The notes under the pieces: generated by a model
Seen by the model: the letters and a program-made list of their open reading frames with translations, nothing else
Told to the model about the DNA's origin: nothing
Database searches by the model: none
Position numbers and translations under genes: made by a program
Source of the DNA: Lepidodermella squamata
Lineage: Eukaryota; Gastrotricha
Assembly: GCA_047495785.1 (NCBI GenBank)
Contig: JBLDXI010000007.1
Location: forward strand, 3,720,001-3,784,000
Direction of reading: 5' to 3'
DNA: 64,000 nucleotides
Part shown: positions 45,965-57,200 of the stretch, one piece after another
Numbering within the stretch: the stretch's first letter is position 1
Layout: each line of letters begins with the position of its first letter

Positions 45965-47501
45965 TCACTTGCGGGCAGCTGCCAGCATCGTTCGACCATC
46001 CATTATATTCTTGGCAACCATCTGAAAATTAAAAATTTAATTTTATGAAATGCGACTTTAATTTTTCTTTAATTTTTCTCAACCTTATTTTGAGTAAAAT
46101 TTCACGCATGAATAACCTCGAATTTGGACCTGAAAGGATCAAATGACTAATTGCTATAGGATTTTCTAATAATCAATTGTTGTTCATCAGCGTCGCGTTT
46201 CGGGTCGCGCTTCAGCCTTTAAACTTTCACGCACTTCCTAATATCACGATTTCCGTAAAAGGCTGAGGCAGCCACTTACAGGCTACTTAACAATATAACG
46301 GAAATTCCGGTATAAAATTCCCGTGAAAGGTTGCAATAAAAGTAGCCTCATAACTAGACTATCACTAAACCAGGCTATGAAAAATGCAAGGTAAATTTTC
46401 AATTTCACAGAGAAATAGCAAAGTTTACAAACCTGGGCCCAAATGAAGAATGCCGTGTTTTGATTGCAAATCGCCTTCGACTCGAACGTTTTCATGCACT
46501 GTTCAAGCCGCTGCCGCTGTTGCTGTTCGTGGAGCCGTCGCGCTACGATGCTCATGACATGCTGCGCCCGGCCACTCTGCTCCATTTGCTTAACAAGGGC
46601 TGTAAAAATAATCGAAAAATAAATGAGAATAAAACGAAAGAAAAAAATGGGTCCCCTACAGAGCAGCAGGCTTCAAAGCAAGATAAACTCAAAAAGCGGT
46701 GCAAACGCCACGCAACAATAAATCGAATTAATTACGACAAAATTCGGCGTAGTTTTCTGAATATGGACTCATCATAACTTTAGTAGTCCGGCTTATGAAT
46801 TTTGAAAAAATTTCGAAAAACGACTTTTTCGACCAAAGTGAGGTCTGAGTCACATTACGGAGTTTTGATGACTTATGTTCCTCAATTTTTGGTGTGAAAA
46901 GCTAGAATAGCTGACCATCATGTTAGTCCATTGGTTGAAAATCTGAGGCTGAGCCTGAGCGCCTGCTGAGAGGACTGTTTAGTGCGTTTTCCCTGCTTTG
47001 AAGCCTGCTGCTCTGTGGGGGACCCAAAAAAATCGAAAAATAATTTTGAAAATTCGAAATTTACTGGCAATTAAAATTTTACTTAAAATTCAAAATTTTA
47101 ATTTTTTCAAATATTCCACAGTCAGTTGCAATTTTTGAAAATTTCAGAGAATTTTCAAAACGAAAAATTTATCAACGTGGTTGTTTTTGAGGATTTTAAT
47201 ACTTACCCGCTATCGCATCCTGTTGTTGTTTTGCATTTCCGGTTGCTGGCTTTCTAGCGGATCGCGGACGCGCTGCTTTGGCGATTTCTTCATTTAAGCT
47301 ATTGTTAATGGTACTGCTGCTGAATTGGATATCTTCAACTGATTTCGAAGTCGGTTCGACCGAATCAGACGACGAAGCTTTGACGGGTTTAGCAGGCAAA
47401 CGGCGGAAATTACTGCTACTGGACGCAACCAGTTCTGATTTTTTGGCGGCATAGGTGCCAGCTATCAAAGCCAGCAATAAAGCGAATTGGCTCGACTTCA
47501 T
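45965..47501 (-). CDS. small secreted protein, paralogue 2
   Basis: Predicted 172-residue secreted protein. Exons: 47501-47207, 46599-46433, 46021-45965. The signal peptide is MKSSQFALLLALIAGTYA, followed by a Ser/Lys/Pro-rich variable region. The conserved module is IVARRLHEQQQRQRL, CMKTFESKAIC, AFFIWAQMVAKNIMDGR. The first intron is in the same place and phase as in paralogue 1 (I-A junction). A second intron (46022-46432, donor GCCCAG|GTTTGT, acceptor TTTTCAG|ATGG) splits the module between WAQ and MVAK; paralogue 1 has no intron there. Function is unknown. Confidence 0.78.
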
Positions 47502-48409
47502 TGATAGATAATGATAAAATAGAGTATGGCTTATTAAATCAAAACCTAGAAAATGACATAAAAATTCGTCTTTCAGTCGTGTTTCGAGATCCTATTTCAA
47601 TTATGAGCCGAGGCAGATGAGCACGAGGCGAGTGCTTCATTTTTATGGGAATTATTTTCCTATATAATAATCAAGCAATAGCCGGCGGAAGTTGCAAGGG
47701 CAATGTTTGAAATTTGTTTCCCGAACAAACCGGCCTCTTGAAATTTTTAAAACGTATCAGGTGGGCTAGAGATTTAAATTAGTAAATCATGTTTTTTTTC
47801 ACTTATGTGGCTAATGACCGACCCCCTTCCCCCTCCCCCTCTCCCCTATGCCCGTGCTTAGTCGCCGCCGCAATTTCCGCCGTCAGCTGACCGTCGTTAC
47901 GGTGCGGGTACTACGACACTAGGACAATTATTTTAAATCGATCCGTGTCAAAATTTTACAAACAAAAATTAAAACATAGGTATTAGCACTGAATTGCTAA
48001 TCGTTGAAATTTCGTTGCAGTAGGTGGGTTTAATGGCTAGAATGTACCTGAAATGTCGTCACAAAAAAGGCTCTTTGGTGCATTTTTTTGGGCCTAAATA
48101 ATGGAATTAAAGCGTTTAAAAGCGCTTCATTAGTACACCCACTATTAACCAGAGAATTGGGACCCAGACTACCACTATTTTACCCAAATCACCAAGTCAG
48201 TCCTTTGCAATGTACAATTTGTACTCGTTACGTGGATTTTTAATTAAATTTCATACAATATTCTTGAAAATAGGAATTACGTTGTGCTAATTGCATGTTT
48301 GGTCCGTTTTTGCCGATAATTGTCTATTCGCCCACTCAAATTGGGGTTCCAAACCTAAATTCAAGCGTCCTGGCGCTACATTTTTCCGATTCTATGGGAT
48401 TTTCGGCCT
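47502..48409. other. intergenic
   Basis: AT-rich with a short C-rich tract at 47820-47850. I see no gene or structured element. Confidence 0.4.
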
Positions 48410-49190
48410 TTTCTTCTCTTGATCGATGCTGGTGAATCTGGTTTTTTCTACTACTTGCATCCTAAGATATGTAGGATAATTTCAATGTTGGATTCCTAGA
48501 CGCTGTTCACTGATTTGTAAAATCGTTACTTGGAATCGATAGGATCCTAGGGAAGACTGAAATTCCAAAAACCAATAATGTTTTTACCAAAAACCAATAG
48601 TGGCGGAATCCAGAATTTAGGGTTCGATTTGATATAACGGAATTTTCGATATTATTCGCGACATGATTGAAATTTAATTTTTTTTTAAAGAATTTTCAAA
48701 GTTATTATGCTGATATTTAATGGAAATGAAACATTGACGAGCAAAAGCTGAAATAAACGTGAGAAATAAATTCAGTACAAGTGGACATAATTCACCACCA
48801 ATTGATCTTAGCGTAGAATACACCGGAGGCGTTACAGCACGACATTGCTAATTCCGTCTGCTTTTTTTTGCGCCGATCGGAAGTTGTTGCACCCGGTTGT
48901 ATGAATTAAGGGACGGAGGTGAGATGAAAGTGCAGATGATCGCAGGTCACAAAGACGACAAATAGACGTGACGGGCCCGTGTCAAAAAGATAACAAGAGA
49001 TCATTTTTTCGCAAATATAGCACGACGACGCCCATTTCCGTACTGATTGTTGCTCACACAATGGGCGATGCTTTCCCCGAAATTCCTTCAAAATGTAGAA
49101 AAGTTCAAAAATGGACAGTGGCTCTGTCAACCTAAGACGCACTGACGGCTTTTCCCGTAATCTCTAACGCAAATCAAGCAAATCAGCGTG
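48410..49190 (+). repeat. noncoding tandem duplication, block 1
   Basis: Similar to block 2 at 49570-50430. Shared segments include CAATTGATCTTA, ACCGGAGGCGTTA.AGCACGACATTGC, CCCGGTTGTATGA, GTACTGATTGTTGC and CGCAAATCAAGCAAATCAG. No conserved open frame runs through both blocks, so they are noncoding or relics. Confidence 0.75.
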
Positions 49191-49207
49191 TCCTATGTAG
49201 TTTCAAG

Positions 49208-49514
49208 TAGTAAGTTAAGCTTTGACCTGCGCGCTGATTGGTCAATTTATTGTTGCTATGACCCCGGGATGAAACATTTCTGTCGTGCGATCCACTAATA
49301 AATTATTTTATATTTACGTAAAAAATGACCATGCCACACCCTCTGCACGGTGTCCATGACCACGAGCGTAAACCCCATAATAATCGTAGCAATCTGAACC
49401 ACTTGCAAAAACCACTTGTTGCAAAAAGTTTCATGAATCGCACGACCTTAATGTTTCATCCGGGAGTCATAGCAACGATAGATTGACCAATCAGCGCGCG
49501 CCCAGAAATGCTAC
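49208..49514. mobile_element. MITE, family 1, copy 2
   Basis: Inverted ends GCGCGCTGATTGGTCAATTT near 49229 and GATTGACCAATCAGCGCGC near 49483. The interior matches copy 1 (9178-9445) in reverse. It sits exactly between the two blocks of the tandem duplication. Confidence 0.78.
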
Positions 49515-49569
49515 AATTTATCTCAAACACAATGTAACAAGTTACGATTCTTTGCGATCTCAGCTTTTC

Positions 49570-50430
49570 ATTTTCTTGATCGATACTCTTGCCCCATTGA
49601 GCCTTGGATGTTTTTCATCTACCTGGCACCCCAAAGAAACTTGCAATGTCCTAGACTGCTGATTTCTGAAAAATCACTGAATTTTAAAATCGATACTTGT
49701 AATTGATAGGATCCTATAGGGATATAACTATAACTCCATAACCATATTTTGGGAAATTTATAGCCGGATCCCAGAATTTAGAGTTCGATTTGGAACACCG
49801 AAATTTACAGTATTATTCCGGACCTAAGATTAAAATTTGAAAAAAGTTAAAATTTTTAAGAATTTCTCAGAAGTTATTTAGTATTTATCGAAAATGGAAC
49901 ATTGACGAGCAAGGTGAAATAAACATGAGAAAGAAATTCAGTTCACGCGTAAAATTCGCCACCAATTGATCTTATAGCATACCTGTGACAACCGGAGGCG
50001 TTAGCACGACATTGCCGTCTGCGTTTTTTGCGCTTTTCGGAAGTTGTTAAAAACGTATTTTCAATTGATTACTTGTCTGAGCTGACCTCTGCTATGGGCG
50101 CTATGGCTCCTTAAATAAAATAAAAAGCAGAACGCCCGGTTGTATGAGACAAGGACGTCTGAGTTGAATCGTAAAGACGAAAGATCGAAAGGTGCAGACA
50201 GCAAACGCCATATTTGCGCAAATATATTACGGCGCAGTAAACAGGGCGCGCATTCCGTGTGGAAACTCGTACTGATTGTTGCCCCCACGCAATGATAAAA
50301 TCTGTGCCCAAAAAATTCATTAAAAAATAGTATAAAATACACTTGAAAAGTTCAAAACTGGACAGCGGCCATGTTTACCACGGAATGACGGCCTTTTCTG
50401 CAACGCAAATCAAGCAAATCAGCCGGCAGT
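49570..50430 (+). repeat. noncoding tandem duplication, block 2
   Basis: Second block of the repeat described at 48410-49190; order and orientation are the same, with small insertions and many substitutions. Confidence 0.75.
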
Positions 50431-51297
50431 TCACGCCTGAATCGGTACCGTGGGTCAAAAACGCCTCCGCTGAAACAAAAATTGGATCGAATAAGACACG
50501 CCTTATATCATTCATCATGAGATTTTTATTTCATTTTTCTTCAAGAAGATGTCTCATTGCGATCAGAAAATTTATTCGTACTCTCAATATTTTTCATGAA
50601 AAAAGATAACAAGGTAGAAGAAGAAGAAGAAGATGAAGAAGGCATGTGTCAATTTTTAGATGTCCAAGCCGCCTCGCAGTCGCAAAAAAACACAGCGTAG
50701 TGTAAATATACGATAATATAATAAATTCATCTCATATTTTTTCCATTCATAAATTAAAATTTATTTTATCAATAATTTATTTATATACACAAAAAACTCA
50801 ATTCAGTGGCCATGCTTGAGATTGCAAATATAAATCCAATTTTTCGCACGAACAAAAATTACTGTCTCAGATTTCCAATTTCCCGCGGACATTTTTCAGC
50901 GCAGATAAACAAAAACAAGCAAAAAAATGGTAGTTTCGACGCAGATAAAAAAATGATAAAAATTTCAAAATTTGAAAAATTAATTTTAAATTTTGAAAAT
51001 TAAAATTTTTTTTTCATCTGTCAAATGTCGAAAATTTCCGCTCGAGTTGTTTCAGCGAATTCGGCGCCCGACGCGCTCGGGCTGGCCGGCGGCCGGTCGA
51101 CCTTGAGCGTCGGTTTCGCCACGCCGCCCGTCACGGTGCACCAGCGGGGCGCCGCCTCGGGCGACGTCGACCGCCGCGCCATTTTCTCCGCCATTGTCAT
51201 GGTTGCTGCTGCTGCTGCTGCTGTAGGCTGCTGCTGTTGGTCGTCGTCTGGCGCTGCGGGGCCGCTCGCCACGCGCTGTTGCGCCGGCTCAGCGCCG
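50431..51297. other. 3' flank or 3' UTR of the PH/coiled-coil gene
   Basis: The GC-rich part 51021-51297 has open frames in more than one phase and could be 3' UTR or alternative coding sequence of the terminal exon. The rest is AT-rich, with an AAG trinucleotide run at 50618-50640. Confidence 0.4.
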
Positions 51298-54200
51298 TCA
51301 TGGTGTTGGCCCGCGGCCGAAACTGCTGCTGTTGCTGCTGCCCGGCCGCTGTTGCTGCTCCTCCCCGCTGTTGTTCGATGGGGCCGGTGGTGGTGGGGGT
51401 GCCGAGGCTGGGTGCTCGATGGGCGTTGCCGCTGCTCGCCCGCTGCTGCTGGCTCGTCGCCTGAAAAATCACAAAAAAAACTTGAAAACCCATGAATTTC
51501 ACTCTAAAAAAGAACAGCACGCATATAAAACTGGGTGATTCGAATCGAAATCGTGCTAATTTTAGTCATATTGGGAAACTGCAAAAGATCGGAAGGAATT
51601 GTAAAAATCTTAAGATAAATTTTAAAAAATTTCAAAAATGTCCCCGGGTTTTAAACCTTTTTCGAGAATTTCCAGTTTCCCGTGGACATATTCATAGATT
51701 ATTTCCGGCCCCTAAAAGTCTAATCTTGGGCGTAGGAGCTTATATCAGGTCTGCCTATACAATCTAAAGCCAAGTTTCAGTTTACTAATGGATTTTGGCG
51801 TCGAACAACCGACTTCCTCATCGTCTTCAAACTCTAAACGAAACTGTCGTATGAACTCAGAAAAAGTACACGAGCTTGTCACAATTCGCAATTGGACATA
51901 AAAATTTGAGGTTCCAGAGCTAGATTTCCTCAAAATATGAGTTTTCGAGATTCATCGATATCAACCAATATTGATTCAAAGTATCGATTTTACAAATCAG
52001 TGATTTTTCCGATATCAGAAGTCCTGGAGGCCAATATTGAAAATTATTCTAAAAAATCTGATGGTACCAGCTAGCTAACACAAAAAACTCCACGGTCATG
52101 GGGGCTCCAGCAGCAATCAAGAAAAAAGCCAAATTTGCAAATAATTGGAAAAGTACCAAAGAACCTTAATTTCAGAGGTGCAAATATTCAGAATAAATGC
52201 CGAATATATCCAAAAATCAAATCAAATTTCTGCCATCGGAATAAATTGTTAACAAATCAAATTCCGATTAAAATAAAATTTTATGGAAAAAATTTAAGGG
52301 TGTCGAAATATTTCCACCATTAAAAATGAGGTTCCAGCACTAAATTTTCCAGATTCTTCGCGATTTGGACGTTTTCGGTTTTTGAACGATACTGATGCCC
52401 ACCCTGATCCTAGGATTTTTTATTTCAGCTAAATGGTACCCTATGCTACGTAGAAAAACTTTCGACGTTGGGTTCCAAGACGGCTGATATCGGGAAAGTC
52501 ACTGATTTGTGAAATCGATACTTGGAATCGATATCGGCTATATAAGATTGAGTATAATTCGTAAATTGACCGCTTATAGCGCGAAATACGCAAAATATGA
52601 AGGTCTATCGGTTAGGCATGATAACAACACATTTGAGATTCTAGCGAAGACTAGAAATTCGAAAAACCAGATTCAGGGGAAATTTAGAGCTGGAACCCTA
52701 AATTTGGGGTGCGCACTTGGCACACCCAAAATTAAATTAAAATTAAATTCTTCAAATTTCGTAATTTCCTAAACAATCCTCATCGATTGATCATCATAGC
52801 ATTTAGGGTGAAAAATGCCAAGCCGCAAATAGCTCATCACCACCAGGCAACATGCTTGAAAAATCCCGCATTCACCATAATCGCAGGAAATGTAAGTAGT
52901 AGTGCATAATAATCTGCTAAAAAGCGGGGTCACTCACGTCGTAGCATCAGAAGAAGAAGTGTCGAGCGTGGCAAGCGGTGAAGAACACGTGCTAATATTC
53001 GCATCAGTAGTAGGGTGGCTATTACTATTAGTAGCAGCACTAGTTTTACTATAGGATGAACACGTGTAGAGGGCGATGGTGGCCGGCGAGCGGCGCACCA
53101 CGCTGCCGGTCGTACACGGGTGTCTCAAAGCCGTGCTCGGGTCATCATCATCAATCGCCACGTCATCATCATAATCATCATAGCCGACCTCATGGTCATC
53201 ACGGTCGTCGTCGGCCCGCGGTTCCGCCTCCAGCGCGGCGAGCGGCGCCAGCGAGTCGGCGGTTATCGACTTGGGCGCCTTTCGATTAGTAGAAGCGGGG
53301 TTCGAACTAGCAAGTCCGGAACTAGTAGTAGTAGCAGTAGCGTTATAGCAGAAGCTGCCGGACGGGCTCAGGCACAAGCTGTCCTGGAAACAGCCGACCA
53401 GCGAAGTTGAAGCAGGGTGGTGGCTAAGAGAAGGTCCGTGGCCCGAAGAAGAAGAAGCCGGGTGGTGTTGGGTTATAGCTGGGTTACCTTCTGTGAACAG
53501 CCGCGACAGCAGGCACTCGTGGCCGGCCTGTTGCTGGCGCACGGAGGCGGCGAGGCCGTCGAGCAGAGGCCGGAACGCCGGCGCTACGCTCGGCCGCGTC
53601 GCGTCTAGGAAAGATCCGATCACGGAGTAGCACGTCCATGGTTCGTCGTCACGCGTCAGCCTGCTGGCGAAAATTATAAGAAAAAAATGAAAAAATGCAT
53701 TAAATATTTTAGATTCATCTTTCATCCGAGAGCTCATTAGAATTCGGGAAATTAAGAATGTCCCAAAACCCAAATCAAGACTAATATAAAGTTGGCTTCA
53801 AATAAGTTTCAAAATTTAAAATTAATTAAAAATAATGAGGACATTTTAGTAGCATTTTTTCTAAAAAAACTTTTAAATCATCAAAAAAATTGCCTGATTT
53901 TAGTTCATTTTAAACAAATTTTAGACGTGAAAATTTGATCAAACTTACTCAATTTTCGATATTAAAGCGTGAATTTTCAAAACACGACTTGAAATTCGAT
54001 TTTCAAGTTTTCAATAATTTCGAGTTCTATATTTTACCCATAACCGTAATATATATAGGAGTGACAATATTTTTACAAAAAATTCGATTTATATGGGGAA
54101 CCTTGAACCTCGAAACCTTCAACATCAACATCAGCAAGTCGAAATCAAAAGGGTAAAAAATTCTCGGCAAGTTTAGGGTTGTTTTTCGAACAGAAAGAAA

Positions 54201-57200
54201 GCCAAACTGTAATAAGAACTTATGAGGATGGAGCCGTGAGAACTCACGATGCCAGACAATGCCATCATCATCGTCAATCAACAGCGCCATCTAAGCATCA
54301 TCGTCGAATACCCAAACGCGTTCCTTCACACATCTAATTTACCAAATATCATCATTGGCATTACTTCTAACTGAAAAAATCGGACCAAATAATGGGATGT
54401 CTTTTGTAAAATATCCCCAAAAATCAGAATATCTTTTAGCGGAACCAAATTTACAGTGATCGGAACCAAATTTGCTTTTTGCGGAACCAAAGTCGAAATA
54501 TGCCCATGAGTCATTTTTTAAGTAATTCTACGAATTTTAGGCGAAGCATGATTTCTGAGTTGAACACTCTGTCTTCTAGAGAATGTTGCGCTAAATTTAC
54601 TGGTGATTTTATAAGAATCATTGAGGTCAACCTTGACCCGCAGGAAATATCAGAAAATTGATTTCAGGCCAATAGAAAATTCCAAAATTTGGTTCCGCTA
54701 CTTTAAACTTGGTTCCGATCACCGTAAATTTGGTTCCGGTAAAAGGAAGACCCTCCACAAATCCTTTTAAAAATAATGGCGACAGAGGAAAAATATTCCA
54801 AAATTTGATGACAAATACCTTTAAAAAAATATTCTTTACCCAAAATAAATGAAAGACCCCTAATTATGAAAATAAATGGCAAACATTAGAAATATTTATT
54901 ATTCATTAAACTTATAATTTAGAACATTACATTTTGTTGCTAAAAATTGCAGGATAATAAAATATAACAAAATTGGGAAATTCTCCCATTTTACGGTGAG
55001 AACATAAACTTGTGAAAAAGGCTTTAAAATTCGAATGGCTTTGAGATGCAATCAATTGTCAAATTATTCCGATAATTTTACCTGGATAGAAGCACCTCGC
55101 GGCACGGCGCCGCCGGCAACAAGGACGCGGCCTTGGAATCGCCGCAGAACAGCACCGTCGCCATGTCGTCACCCGAGCTCGAGATCGCAGCCGCCATGGA
55201 GCCGGGCTCGAGGGCGCACGTGACCGCAGCCTCGGGCGGCAGCACCTGGCACATCTCCAGCAGCACGACCAAATTCGACAGGAAAACCCTGAACTCAGCG
55301 TCATTTTCCGAATTCAACAGCGGCGCAGTCAACTGCAGCGCTCGATTCGCCTGCCATAGCAGCCGCTGCCGTTCCGCTTTAGTCGAACTGCCCTGTTGCG
55401 TCGAGTCTTGCTGGTCGCTCGACGAGGCTGTTGTCGTGCCAGGTGACGGCTCTTTCAGTTCTTTCAGCACGAGCAACTGCAGCCACGATATGAGTTTAGC
55501 CATTTCGCCGTTTTGAGGCCGCGTCGTGTAGGTCTCGTAGGCTACGCTTGGCTGAATCGGCGGTTCGATTGATTGCGGTTGGTTTTGAGGTTGTTGAGGT
55601 AGATTTTGTTGCTGTTGCTGCTGTTGTTGTTGGTAGGATTGCTGTTCGGCTGATGCCAGCCTTTCGAGAAGTAAACCGAGTCGAGCTTGATACGAATCCT
55701 CTGCAGAAATTAAACAAAATTGTTAGAAAAATCGATAAATACTCATAAAAATGTTCGTTCATTGAAAATTGAAAATTGAAAAAAATCAATTTCAGAAATA
55801 GCCATCGTTTCATCTAAATTCTATTCGTGGATTTAGTCTTGGAAAAATAGTCCAAAAAGGAAAAAGACTTAAAAATAGGCAAATTTTCTTAAAAAACTTC
55901 AAAACCCAAAAAATGGCTGCCAAACTTATGGGACACGCTGTAATTTTCACGGCTAATTTCGGCTATCATTTTCGAAAAAAATGAGCAATCCAGCTGGAAA
56001 AGCGGGAAAAGCTCGAAATATTTCCATTTATATTACTCTCAATTTTAATTTTTTTCAAATATGAAAATCTTAAAAAAATTAGAGCGAAAAACGATTATGT
56101 GAATTTTAAATTCTGATTTTTTTAAATAAGTCAGTAATAATTTTACCGAGATTTTTCTGCCGCCGCCGCACAGTATCGCACCACTGTTGGATGGTCTCGA
56201 ACGCCTCGGCCTGTTCGCCGACAACGGACGACAATCGCGCAAGGCACGACGACAGTTCAGCCACCGTAGTGTTGCCCGAATCAGCAGCCTGCAGGCGGTC
56301 GACGGCGCTTCGCATCTCGCGCAGCGTCGACGAGATCATGAGCGGCGCCGTGGTCGAGGCCGCCGTCATCGCAGCGCCACCGCCCGGCATCACCGGCAGG
56401 CCCCACGCGTCGAGCAGCTCCGGTGCGTCGTGCTGCTGGTGCGCCTGCTGGTGCGCGACTGAGGCGAGCCACGACGCGCGTTCGCTCTTCAGCCGCTCCA
56501 GCTGGTCGACGGCGGCCGAGTAGCGCAGGAAGAGGGCGGAAAACGCGGCGTCGGGGTCGTGGCTCGACGATACGGTGGGCGAGCGCGGGCCACCGCCAAG
56601 GTCGGACGTGCCTTCACCGGCCGGGTTCATGTGCGCAACCATACGTTTTAGGTACTGGAAAAAAGAAAAGAAATTATTTGGATTTTGAAAGAAATTATTT
56701 CATAATGAAACCATAATCTGAATAAATTATAAGAAAAATCAGAAAATCTTAGTATAACAGCTTCATTCTTTATGCGAAATTTTAGCAAATGACGAATGAG
56801 CGAATTCAATTTTTGTATTTAGAATCGAAAATTTGGTAAAGATCAAGAAAATATAAATTTCTTCAAATTTGCAAGGGGTGTACCGATCTAATTCGATTCT
56901 AGGCTAATTTTGAGGCTTTGGCACTAGATTATCCTAGAAATAGGGTTTTGAGTTTCAAGTTTTTCTTTGAATTTCTATTTTTATCAAGCAGAACCGATAG
57001 ATTAGGCGTATTTTGTCAGTTTACAAGATATCGATCGGTATCGATTTCAAGTATCGATTTTAAAAATCAGTGATTTTTGCGATATTACTAGTCATAGAAA
57101 TGTTTCTACGCAGCTGGTGGAGGTTAATAGCTATAAAATAAAAATTCCAATGGTAATCATCGAGGGGCATCAATATCGATAAAAAAGTCGCGAAGTATCG

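Noticed and set aside
53056-53608. Plus-strand His/Arg-rich frames opposite the PH/coiled-coil exon
   Set aside because: Compositional shadows of GC-rich coding sequence on the minus strand.
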